This document shows, piece by piece, positions 1 through 5,976 of a stretch of DNA of 9,356 bases (position 1 is the first letter of the stretch; the number at the start of each line of letters is the position of its first letter). The notes beneath the pieces are model-generated. The model was not told the DNA's origin. It ran no database searches and saw only the letters and a program-made list of their open reading frames with translations. The position numbers and the translations under genes were made by a program. Source of the DNA: Oscillospiraceae bacterium (lineage in GTDB: Bacteria > Bacillota > Clostridia > Oscillospirales > Acutalibacteraceae); assembly GCA_019422905.1 (NCBI GenBank), contig JAHZCM010000005.1, forward strand, positions 6,142 through 15,497, given 5' to 3'.

Positions 1-1
1 G

Positions 2-244
2 AAGGACCTGCGCATCAGCGTCATCACGACGAAGCGCGCCTACGAGGAGCTTGAAAAAGAAGGTTTTATCTACACGGTGGCAGCGAAGGGCTGCTTTGTC
101 GCCGCGAAAAACACGGAGCTGCTGCGGGAGGAAAATCTCCGGCAGATGGAGGCCCACCTGCTGGAAGCAATCCGCCTGGCAGGCGTCTGCGGGCTGAGCG
201 AGGCGGAGCTCGTCTCCCTGCTGCACACGCTGTACGCCGATTGA
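2..244 (+). CDS. GntR family (YtrA subfamily) transcriptional regulator, C-terminal part
   Basis: The frame enters from the left edge, so the N-terminus is missing; the visible 80 residues end at TGA 242-244. The first residues (DLRISVITTKRAYEELEKEG) match the recognition helix and wing of a GntR winged-helix domain, followed by FIYTVAAKGCFVAAKN, the usual end of that domain. The remaining roughly 45 residues form a short helical tail, far too small for a FadR, HutC or MocR effector domain, which places the protein in the short YtrA subfamily. Members repress adjacent ABC transporter genes and are relieved by envelope-active antibiotics or transported peptides. The ABC ATPase starts 16 nt downstream, so autoregulation of a regulator-transporter operon is likely (inferred; the promoter lies outside the window). 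Confidence 0.88.
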   Translation, partial: KDLRISVITTKRAYEELEKEGFIYTVAAKGCFVAAKNTELLREENLRQMEAHLLEAIRLAGVCGLSEAELVSLLHTLYAD

Positions 245-260
245 GAAAGGAAGGGTGTTT

Positions 261-1133
261 ATGGAAAACGCAATTGAAATTCGGAAGCTCACCAAAAAAT
301 ATCCGGGCTTTCAGCTCGGACCGGTCGATCTCACGCTGCCGCGCGGCTGCATTCTGGGGCTGATCGGCGAAAACGGAGCGGGAAAGAGCACGCTGATCCG
401 CTTGATTCTCGATATGGTAAAGCGCGACGGCGGCACCGTGACGGTGCTCGGGCGCGACAACCGGGAAAATTTCCGGCGGACGAAGGAGGACATCGGCGTC
501 GTATTCGACGAAGCGGGCGTCCCGGAATGCCTGACCGCACAGCAGTTTGGCCGCGTGCTGCAAAGCGCGTATGCGAGCTGGTCGCCGGAAACGTATTGTA
601 AGCTGCTGAGCAGGCTGCGCGTTCCTGCGGATAAGCCGTTTAAGGCGCTTTCCCGCGGCAATCAAATGAAGCTCTCCATCGCCGTGGCGCTTGCGCACGA
701 CGCGAAGCTGCTTTTGCTCGACGAAGCGACAAACGGTCTGGACCCCGTTGTGCGGGAGGAGATCGTGGAGCTGTTCAGCGAATTTACGCGCGACGAGTCC
801 CACGCCGTGCTGATTTCCTCCCATATCGTCAGCGATCTGGAGAAAATCTGCGATTACGTCGCGTTCCTGCGCGAGGGGCAGCTTCTGCTCTGCGAGGAAA
901 AGGATCTGCTGCTCGCGCGCTGCGGCGTCGTGCACGGCACGGCGGAGCAGCTCTCGGCTCTGGAGCCTGCGGCGGTACTGGGAATGCGCCATACCGGCTA
1001 CGGCGCGGAGGCGCTTGTAATCCGGAAACGGGTTCCGGCCGGTATGACGATCAGCCCGGTGGAGCTGGAGGAATTGTTTGTGTTCATGGCCAAAAGCGGT
1101 TTAAACGCGAAAAACGGGGAGGGTATGCAATGA
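261..1133 (+). CDS. ABC transporter ATP-binding protein (YtrB/BcrA/PmtA-like)
   Basis: Cytoplasmic ATPase subunit of an ABC-2 exporter, 290 aa. Walker A is GENGAGKST (residues 36-44), Walker B LLLLDEA (150-156), D-loop GLDP (159-162) and switch histidine SSH (186-188). The signature reads LSRGNQ (130-135) instead of LSGGQ, and the Q-loop position reads VVFDEAG with no glutamine; both changes occur in small drug/peptide exporters of this kind. Residues beyond about 215 form a C-terminal extension typical of the family. ATG 261 is chosen because AAAGGAAGG (246-254) lies 6 nt upstream; the in-frame GTG at 255 overlaps that site. The stop overlaps the permease start (ATGA at 1130-1133), so the two are translationally coupled. 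The order GntR regulator, ATPase, permease resembles ytrAB and the staphylococcal pmtRAB genes. The substrate cannot be deduced. Confidence 0.93.
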   Translation: MENAIEIRKLTKKYPGFQLGPVDLTLPRGCILGLIGENGAGKSTLIRLILDMVKRDGGTVTVLGRDNRENFRRTKEDIGVVFDEAGVPECLTAQQFGRVLQSAYASWSPETYCKLLSRLRVPADKPFKALSRGNQMKLSIAVALAHDAKLLLLDEATNGLDPVVREEIVELFSEFTRDESHAVLISSHIVSDLEKICDYVAFLREGQLLLCEEKDLLLARCGVVHGTAEQLSALEPAAVLGMRHTGYGAEALVIRKRVPAGMTISPVELEELFVFMAKSGLNAKNGEGMQ

Positions 1134-1753
1134 AGGGCTTGCTTTTGAAGGAATGGTACATGACAGTGAAATACTGCCGCTCGTATCTGCTCATTACGTT
1201 TGTATTCATCCTGGTTTCCGTATTCAGCGGCAGCGATCCGCTGTTCTTTCTGCTGTACCCGATGCTGCTGGCCGGCATGGTGCCCGTCACGCTGCTTTCG
1301 TATGACGAGCGCAGCCGGTGGAATGTGTTCAGCGGCGCGCTGCCGTATTCGAAAGCGCAGCTTGTCTCGGCAAAGTATATCGCTACGCTGGTCCTGCTGG
1401 GAGGCTCCGCCGTGGCTACGCTGGCGGCGCTGAGCATCCGCATGGTGCGGCTGGGCGAGGTCGATCTGCTGGAGCTGCTCGGTATGACGGGGCTGCTGCT
1501 TTCCGCGGGGCTGTTCGTGCCGGCGCTGCTGCTGCCGATCATTTTCCGCTTCGGCGTGGAAAAGGGACGCATGGCCTATTACATTGTGATCGGCCTGGTC
1601 TGCGCCGTGGTTGTTTTCATCGGAATGGCCTTTCTCGATCTCCCGCAGACCTTGAGCCTGGAAATCCCCGCGATTGCGGCGTTGTCCGCCGCAATCTGCG
1701 TATTCGCCGTGTCATGGCTGCTGGCGGTCCGGCTTTATAAGGCGCATTTGTGA
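1130..1753 (+). CDS. ABC-2 type transporter permease (ABC2_membrane_5-like)
   Basis: Membrane subunit partnering the ATPase just upstream, 207 aa. It opens with MKGLLLKEWYMTVKY, a short cytoplasmic helix common in ABC-2 permeases. About six hydrophobic segments follow (roughly 17-33, 37-57, 83-103, 115-139, 149-168 and 178-202). The loop DERSRWNVFSGALPYSKAQLVSAKY, between helices 2 and 3, is characteristic of the ABC2_membrane_5 group and probably contains the coupling helix. With one ATPase and one permease, the functional unit is probably a dimer of each. No terminator follows: the next promoter's -35 begins 10 nt after the stop, so readthrough into the next gene is possible. Role inferred as export of, or resistance to, an envelope-active molecule. 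Confidence 0.85.
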   Translation: MKGLLLKEWYMTVKYCRSYLLITFVFILVSVFSGSDPLFFLLYPMLLAGMVPVTLLSYDERSRWNVFSGALPYSKAQLVSAKYIATLVLLGGSAVATLAALSIRMVRLGEVDLLELLGMTGLLLSAGLFVPALLLPIIFRFGVEKGRMAYYIVIGLVCAVVVFIGMAFLDLPQTLSLEIPAIAALSAAICVFAVSWLLAVRLYKAHL

Positions 1754-1762
1754 AATTTGCCG

Positions 1763-1791
1763 TTGAATCTGCCCTCCGAATATGCTAAAAT
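1763..1791 (+). promoter_or_regulatory. Sigma-A promoter for the 1855 gene
   Basis: The -35 is TTGAAT (1763-1768), followed by a 17-bp spacer and -10 TAAAAT (1786-1791) with the extended element TG at 1783-1784. The predicted start is near 1798, giving a leader of about 57 nt. It sits immediately after the permease stop, so the downstream gene has its own promoter. Confidence 0.72.
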
Positions 1792-1854
1792 AACCTTGCA
1801 TATAGATGAAATGAGCGCTGCGGGGAAGCCGGAGCGGAGAGGGAATGGCATAAA

Positions 1855-2655
1855 ATGAAAAAATTTCGGATAAAACGGTTGGCTGCTGCCCTTGCGGCGA
1901 TGCTTTTATGCGTGCTACTGTGCGGTATGCCGGTTTTCGCGGCGGATACGGCGGACCCGGAGAGCAATACGGCGTCTGATGTGCCGGAGGAAGAAACCTT
2001 TTTCGATAAGCTCGAAGCCGGAAACGGTGTCGGTACCACGCTGTTTGTCTCAGGCCTTGTCCTGATCGCCGTGGGCGCCGTGGGGTTCGTCTGCCTGTTT
2101 GTCTGGCAGAGGGCCTCGAAAAACCGGGACCGCGTCGAGGAGGACCGGGAAGACATTTTCGACGAAATTCAGCAGGCCGAAATGCGCAACCGCCGCCAGC
2201 GTACGGCGGCGCAACAGGCGCGAGAATACGAGGAGCGCATTGCCGCCCGCGAGGAGGACCGCGCGCCGCGCCGGGTACAGCAGGATTATGATCCATACGC
2301 TGTGACGGGGGAAACGCCGCTCGTGCCCGGCCGTGCCGACTACACGGTGGAGCAGCCGATTATCCCCAGCACGCCGGTTTCCCTGCAGCCGGAAGCGGCG
2401 CAGCGCACGCAGCCTGCAGCGAGGCCGCGTACAGCAGAGCCGGTTTCCAGACCGCGCGCCGTGCAGGCTGCGCCGGCGGCGAAGCCCGCTCCCAAGCGGC
2501 AGGAACAGCCGGTGCGGAACACCCAGCCGGCTTCAAAGCCTGCGGCACAGCCTTCCGGAAGCGCTGCCGCAAAACCCGCCGCGAAACCGTCGGCTTCGCC
2601 GAAGTTTGATCTGGACGATATTCTCCGCGAGGTGCGCGAGAGCAAGAGCCAGTAA
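1855..2655 (+). CDS. Secreted-then-anchored hypothetical membrane protein with disordered Pro/Ala/Lys-rich tail
   Basis: Not recognised as a named family; 266 aa. Residues 1-30 form a signal peptide (MKKFRIKRLA, a hydrophobic core, then GMPVFAA with a likely signal peptidase I site). Next comes a short acidic segment (31-58), then a strong transmembrane helix (about 62-84, LFVSGLVLIAVGAVGFVCLFVW). Residues 88-140 are highly charged (Glu/Arg) and probably helical or coiled coil (EIQQAEMRNRRQRTAAQQAREYEERIAAREE). Residues 150-248 are a low-complexity Pro/Ala/Lys/Gln region. The C-terminus returns to an ordered-looking motif, FDLDDILREVRE (251-262), which may dock a cytoplasmic partner. The predicted topology is a short outer N-terminus and a long cytoplasmic tail. 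ATG 1855 is preceded by GGAGAGGG (1836-1843). The gene is a single transcription unit between its own promoter and a terminator. Confidence 0.8.
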   Translation: MKKFRIKRLAAALAAMLLCVLLCGMPVFAADTADPESNTASDVPEEETFFDKLEAGNGVGTTLFVSGLVLIAVGAVGFVCLFVWQRASKNRDRVEEDREDIFDEIQQAEMRNRRQRTAAQQAREYEERIAAREEDRAPRRVQQDYDPYAVTGETPLVPGRADYTVEQPIIPSTPVSLQPEAAQRTQPAARPRTAEPVSRPRAVQAAPAAKPAPKRQEQPVRNTQPASKPAAQPSGSAAAKPAAKPSASPKFDLDDILREVRESKSQ

Positions 2656-2666
2656 AATCAGTCGAC

Positions 2667-2717
2667 AAAAAACAGCCGTCTGCCGGGATGCCTCCGGCGG
2701 GCGGCTGCTCTTTTTTG
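2667..2717 (+). terminator. Bidirectional intrinsic terminator between convergent genes
   Basis: A 14-bp stem pairs CAGCCGTCTGCCGG (2673-2686) with CCGGCGGGCGGCTG (2694-2707) around a 7-nt loop, and a T-run follows (2711-2716). Six A residues (2667-2672) precede the stem, giving a T-run on the opposite strand, so it can also end the DUF3810 operon. On the + transcript two stem positions are G-U wobbles; on the - transcript the same positions are A-C mismatches, so + strand termination should be stronger. Confidence 0.85.
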
Positions 2718-2796
2718 AATATAGAATGGGATTGAATACGGGGTGAGATTTCCCGTTTGGAATTACGGGTTCCTCCGCGGTGTGCGTGGGCCGCGC

Positions 2797-3912
2797 TCAA
2801 TCGGAAACGGAGGGAAGGCCGTTTTCCTGGTAGTAGGCCAGCAGCAGATCGACCATGCGCCCGTAGGATTTTACGCCGTTTTGCTGCCCGTTTGCCTTCA
2901 GGTACGCGTCGTTGACCTTGTTGGAGACCTCCGCCACCGGCGTGTCATACCGCGCCCAGTACGCGTTATTCGATTCGATGTCCCGGCGCAGGGCGTCGCT
3001 GCGCATCGCGTCCACCTGCCGCCAGAGGTCGAGGTCGGCGGAAAACAGCGCGTTTGTGGCATGCACCATGGCGAGGTATGAGCCGCTGTACCGGAAATCC
3101 GCATCGTCGCTTTGGATGCAGGCGAGAAAGGCGATGAAATTCGCCTCGTCCTCGCGCATATAGCCGGAGAGATGGGAAAGCTCGTGGCACATGGTAAACG
3201 GGATGGCCACATCGTCCATGTGGACGTTGACATTCGCCTCAAAGGTGAAGGGGCAGTAAATGCCGCTGATATCGAGATAAGACATGACCTCCGAGAAAAA
3301 GACGGGCTTCGGCGTGCCATTCGTGTAAAGCGTGGGATAGTCGTCGTGCAGCGCATTGAAAATCGTTTTGGCGGATTTGGCGTCGTCATACACGCTGTCG
3401 GAAAGCATGAACACCCCGTTTTCGTCCTCCTGTACGTCCTCGCGCAGGCGGTTGGCGGTGTTTGTCAGCGCGACGCAAAGCTCGAAAAGCTCCTCGGTGG
3501 AGGAATCGCGCACCGTAAGGCCGCTGACGGAAGCAAAGGAATACCGGCGGTGGTTCGTGCCGTAATTCGTCACGCAGAGAAACGCGATGCATACGGCGAT
3601 CAGCAGGGGAATCGACAAAAAACGCACCAGACGCGCAAAACGGTTCTCCTTACAACGAATCAGCCTGTAAATATTCCGCGCGAAATAAACCAAAAGAAAA
3701 AGCGCCAGCGCGATCAGGCAAAGCTCCCCGAGCGAAAAGGGGAGCACGCCGGTGACGGCGGAGAAAAGCTGCGCGTAAAGCGGGTAAACGGTCACAGCGT
3801 ACCATTCGGCAAAATCCGGCGAGGACTTCGCCGCGAGGTCGAGGGCGAACGCCGCGGGCAGCAGAAGCAAAAGCCAGAAACGGCGCAGCCGGAAGGCGCT
3901 GAGGTACTTCAT
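2797..3912 (-). CDS. DUF3810-type integral membrane zinc-metallopeptidase-like protein
   Basis: 371 aa. Hydrophobic segments lie near residues 11-29, 60-78 and 98-115, with a further semi-hydrophobic stretch at 38-57. A large, probably extracytoplasmic domain follows from about residue 118. That domain carries HELSH (243-247) and then EDEANF (254-259). This is the HExxH zinc-binding and catalytic pattern with a downstream glutamate as likely third ligand, as in gluzincin-like families and the DUF3810 group. The substrate is unknown; a membrane-tethered protease acting at the cell surface is an inference. The start ATG overlaps the stop of the upstream 76-residue gene (ATGA at 3909-3912 read on the - strand), so the two are coupled. 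Transcription is from the promoter near 4172-4200, ending at the hairpin at 2667-2717. Confidence 0.85.
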   Translation of the reverse strand: MKYLSAFRLRRFWLLLLLPAAFALDLAAKSSPDFAEWYAVTVYPLYAQLFSAVTGVLPFSLGELCLIALALFLLVYFARNIYRLIRCKENRFARLVRFLSIPLLIAVCIAFLCVTNYGTNHRRYSFASVSGLTVRDSSTEELFELCVALTNTANRLREDVQEDENGVFMLSDSVYDDAKSAKTIFNALHDDYPTLYTNGTPKPVFFSEVMSYLDISGIYCPFTFEANVNVHMDDVAIPFTMCHELSHLSGYMREDEANFIAFLACIQSDDADFRYSGSYLAMVHATNALFSADLDLWRQVDAMRSDALRRDIESNNAYWARYDTPVAEVSNKVNDAYLKANGQQNGVKSYGRMVDLLLAYYQENGLPSVSD

Positions 3913-4139
3913 AGCTTGAAATCCTCGGCGGAGAATTTGCCGAGCGACGGCTCGGCCTTCGGCTCCCGGCGCAGCGGGTCGTATTGATAGCGCTTGCAGC
4001 TAAAATTTTCCGGGATCTGGCCCAAAAGACACTTCAGCTTGCCCTGCGCGGCTACGCTGTGGATGCAGTATGTACAATCCGGCTCAATATGGCGGCCGAA
4101 CAGCGCTTCATTCTTCTTTTTCTTTTTACGTCCGAACAC
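3909..4139 (-). CDS. Small hypothetical protein with four cysteines
   Basis: 76 aa, no named function recognised. It starts with a basic stretch (MFGRKKKKKN), followed by a four-cysteine core: C22-x2-C25-x11-C37-x10-C48, with C22/C25 in DCTYC. The spacing suits a small zinc- or iron-binding knuckle, but metal binding is inferred. The tail after residue 52 is polar. GTG 4139 is the start: on the - strand GGAGG precedes it by 9 nt and no better in-frame start exists. The four-base overlap with the metallopeptidase-like gene and shared promoter suggest a joint role, perhaps as a cytoplasmic partner; this is speculative. Confidence 0.75.
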   Translation of the reverse strand: MFGRKKKKKNEALFGRHIEPDCTYCIHSVAAQGKLKCLLGQIPENFSCKRYQYDPLRREPKAEPSLGKFSAEDFKL

Positions 4140-4171
4140 GATTGCATTCCTCCGGTTCCGTTGATACGCCT

Positions 4172-4200
4172 ATTGTAGCATCTTACCGCCCGAATTTCCA
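4172..4200 (-). promoter_or_regulatory. Sigma-A promoter for the 76-aa/DUF3810 operon
   Basis: Read on the - strand: -35-like TGGAAA (4200-4195), a 17-bp spacer, extended TG-C, then -10 TACAAT (4177-4172). The start should fall near 4165, about 25 nt before the GTG. It is back to back with the promoter at 4221-4249. Confidence 0.62.
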
Positions 4201-4220
4201 CAGCGAATTTGTAAATCTGC

Positions 4221-4249
4221 GGGACAACTGCGATGAAGTATGGTATACT
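4221..4249 (+). promoter_or_regulatory. Sigma-A promoter for the GNAT acetyltransferase
   Basis: -10 TATACT (4244-4249) with extended element TG-G (4241-4243); -35-like GGGACA (4221-4226) at 17-bp spacing. The predicted start near 4256 gives a leader of only about 20 nt. The two divergent -35 boxes are 20 bp apart, so the two promoters could interfere or share a regulator. Confidence 0.62.
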
Positions 4250-4262
4250 GGAAAAAATAGGC

Positions 4263-4268
4263 GGGAGG
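4263..4268 (+). promoter_or_regulatory. Ribosome binding site that decides the acetyltransferase start
   Basis: GGGAGG lies 7 nt before ATG 4276 but only 1 nt before the in-frame ATG 4270. The second ATG is therefore chosen, trimming two residues from the longest possible reading. Confidence 0.8.
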
Positions 4269-4275
4269 TATGTGC

Positions 4276-4755
4276 ATGGTTACGCTGAGAAAAGTCGATC
4301 TGAGCAATATTCAGGCGGTTCTTGAGCTTTCTGTCGGGGAGGCGCAGAAAGGCTTCGTCGCGGACAATACAGCGAGCATCCTCGAAGCCTACGCGACGCA
4401 GGCCTCGGGCTACACCGCGCTGCCGTTTGGCATTTACGAGGAGGAAACGCCGGTCGGGTTTGTGATGTTCGGCTATGACACGCTCGACGACGAGGACGAG
4501 CCGGAGGTCGCCGTGAAGAATTACTGCATCTGGCGGTTTATGATTGACCGCCGCTATCAGGGGCGCGGGCTCGGCAAGGCGGCGCTCGCCGTATCGCTCG
4601 ACTACCTGCGCACAATGCCGTGCAGCGAAGCGGCGCAGTGCTGGCTGTCGTATGAGCCGGAAAATACCGCCGCGAGGGCACTGTACCGCGCAGCCGGGTT
4701 TCGCGAGAACGGCGAAGTATGCGGCGGGGAGATCGTCGCGGTGCGCGAGCTGTAA
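4276..4755 (+). CDS. GNAT family N-acetyltransferase, spermine/spermidine (BltD-like) type
   Basis: 159 aa, a full single GNAT domain, cytoplasmic. It transfers an acetyl group from acetyl-CoA to an amine. The acetyl-CoA pyrophosphate-binding loop is QGRGLG (95-100), within WRFMIDRRYQGRGLGKAAL. Upstream FGIYEEETPVGFVMFGYD (51-68) forms the central strands, and LSYEPENTAARALYRAAGF (124-142) is the usual GNAT C-terminal half with the catalytic-tyrosine region. WRFMID, LSYEPEN and the final GEIVAVREL resemble the Bacillus BltD-type polyamine acetyltransferases, so polyamine or amino-compound detoxification is the best guess. Substrate assignment by similarity alone is uncertain. Monocistronic, between its own promoter (4221-4249) and terminator (4764-4801). 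Confidence 0.88.
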   Translation: MVTLRKVDLSNIQAVLELSVGEAQKGFVADNTASILEAYATQASGYTALPFGIYEEETPVGFVMFGYDTLDDEDEPEVAVKNYCIWRFMIDRRYQGRGLGKAALAVSLDYLRTMPCSEAAQCWLSYEPENTAARALYRAAGFRENGEVCGGEIVAVREL

Positions 4756-4761
4756 CGGAAG

Positions 4762-5913
4762 TCAGAACCGTCTGCCGGTTTTCGGCGGGCGGTTCTTTTT
4801 TGTGCAGGTAAGCAGGAAAAAAACGGAGAGCGCGAGCAGGGCGGCGGAAGCGGCGGCGCTGCCGGTGGAGGGCGCGTAGGAGAGCGTTTTGTCGGAGACC
4901 GCGGCGCTCTCGGCTGCGGGAAAGAAAAAGGCGAGCGCACGATAGCAGAGCGCGGCCGTTAGGCCGTTCAGGAGCCGGGAGAGAAAATACAGGCTCTTGC
5001 GCATGGGGAAGTCGATTGAGCGGAAAAAGGAAAGAATCTGAAGATGGATGCACACGCCGCCAAAGCCCAGCCCGAAAGCGACCAGCACCGGGGCCGTATG
5101 CCAATACGCGCTGTGGGAAACCCCGGAGGTTACCTCCAGAAGAAAGGAAACGGCCGCGCCGGCGTCGGGAACCGTCATGCCGCAGCGGGCGAGAAGCCCC
5201 GAAAGCCGCTGAAAGAGCCCTGAGCCGTGCAGCACGGAGAGCATCGCCGAAAAGACAACGACAAAGCCGCACATCGAGACCATGGCGGAAACGCCGTCCT
5301 GCACGGCGCGGGTCAGCCCGCCGCCGGACGATGTTTCCGGAACCGCGCCTTTTTCCGGCGTCCCGGCAAAGCGTGCGAGGCAGAAGCCCGTGAGCAGTGG
5401 GGCGAGCACGCAGGCGAGAAAAAGCAGCAGACCGGTATGGGCGCTGCCGAGCATGATCGTGCCGGTATAGGCCGCGGCAAAGGCATAGCCCGGCGCGGTG
5501 CAGAAGCACATCAGGCGCGCGGCCTGCCCGCGGGTCAGGCGGCGGTCCGCGTAGAGCTGCGCGGTGATCTTCGCGCCGGTCGGATAACCGGCGGTCAGCC
5601 CGAAAACCAAAGCGGACGCGGCGCAGGGCGGCAGGCGGAAAACGTGGCGCATCACGGGGGAAAGCGGACGGAAAAGCAGCCGGGCCGCGTCGCTTTTTGA
5701 GAGCAGGCAGGCCAGCAGGATAAACGGAAACAGCGAGGGGACAAGCGCGTTGAGACAGGTGTAAATGCCGGTGCGCACGCCGTCGGCAGCGTCCGTGCGG
5801 TACAATAGGCACAGGATGCAGAGCGTGAGCAGGGCGGCGGCAGACAGCACGACGCGTATGGCTTTTCGAAGTGCGGCGGCATTGGACGCCACGGGGAAAG
5901 CGGGTGCTTTCAA
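4762..5913 (-). CDS. ylbJ: Sporulation integral membrane protein YlbJ
   Basis: 383 aa, close to the Bacillus protein of about 400. It is a polytopic membrane protein of the nucleoside-recognition/gate family. Hydrophobic helices lie near 18-38, 50-71, 97-109, 136-156, 160-181, 209-228, 273-296 and 353-370. Family-typical segments are NALVPSLFPFILLACLLS (55-72), GYPTGAK (109-115) and LEVTSGV (259-265). In B. subtilis ylbJ is a sigma-E gene needed for normal spore cortex and heat resistance; the transported molecule is not established. The start is TTG 5913, with AGGAGG (5922-5927) 8 nt upstream. A longer reading to 6075 would run through the ribosome binding site and into yqfC, and adds 54 residues unlike the family. 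The last codons lie inside the terminator hairpin of the convergent acetyltransferase. No - strand terminator was found, so the transcript may run antisense through that gene. Confidence 0.9.
   Translation of the reverse strand: MKAPAFPVASNAAALRKAIRVVLSAAALLTLCILCLLYRTDAADGVRTGIYTCLNALVPSLFPFILLACLLSKSDAARLLFRPLSPVMRHVFRLPPCAASALVFGLTAGYPTGAKITAQLYADRRLTRGQAARLMCFCTAPGYAFAAAYTGTIMLGSAHTGLLLFLACVLAPLLTGFCLARFAGTPEKGAVPETSSGGGLTRAVQDGVSAMVSMCGFVVVFSAMLSVLHGSGLFQRLSGLLARCGMTVPDAGAAVSFLLEVTSGVSHSAYWHTAPVLVAFGLGFGGVCIHLQILSFFRSIDFPMRKSLYFLSRLLNGLTAALCYRALAFFFPAAESAAVSDKTLSYAPSTGSAAASAALLALSVFFLLTCTKKNRPPKTGRRF
4764..4801 (+). terminator. Intrinsic terminator of the acetyltransferase gene, overlapping the ylbJ 3' end
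   Basis: A 14-bp stem pairs AGAACCGTCTGCCG (4764-4777) with CGGCGGGCGGTTCT (4783-4796) around loop GTTTT, followed by a six-T run (4796-4801). The two G-U wobbles sit at the same places as in the terminator at 2673-2707. There is no T-run on the - strand side, so it should act only on + transcripts. The stem and loop also encode the last codons of ylbJ. Confidence 0.85.
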
Positions 5914-5921
5914 ATCGGTTT

Positions 5922-5927
5922 CCTCCT
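5922..5927 (-). promoter_or_regulatory. Ribosome binding site fixing the TTG start of ylbJ
   Basis: On the - strand AGGAGG is followed by 8 nt and then TTG (5913-5911). It is a near-perfect anti-16S match, and no ATG or GTG lies at a comparable distance. Confidence 0.8.
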
Positions 5928-5947
5928 CTGTATACCGGGTTCTTCTC

Positions 5948-5976
5948 AGTATATGCGGCGCGCGCGGCGCATATTT
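5948..5976 (-). promoter_or_regulatory. Sigma-E-like promoter for ylbJ
   Basis: Read on the - strand: -35 AAATATG (5976-5970), 14-bp spacer, -10 CATATACT (5955-5948). Against the B. subtilis sigma-E consensus (KMATATT, 13-15 bp, CATACAHT) the -10 differs at one position. Predicted start near 5941. In B. subtilis ylbJ is in the sigma-E regulon, which fits. Confidence 0.6.

Noticed and set aside
66..992. Long - strand open frame (308 codons) across the GntR and ABC genes
   Set aside because: It lies antisense to a clear ABC ATPase with all motifs; its translation is Arg/Ala/Pro-rich low complexity, the usual shadow of GC-rich coding DNA.
2743..2764. Separate - strand terminator for DUF3810 (CCCGT...ACGGG)
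   Set aside because: The stem is only 5 bp with no T-run; the bidirectional hairpin at 2667-2717 is a better candidate.
3112..3987. + strand open frame of 291 codons opposite the DUF3810 gene
   Set aside because: Antisense shadow; no convincing ribosome binding site and no family resemblance, while the - strand reading has membrane helices and HELSH.
4538..5812. - strand open frame of 424 codons in another frame of the ylbJ region
   Set aside because: Arg/Pro/Ala-rich frame overlapping the real ylbJ reading and running into the acetyltransferase gene.
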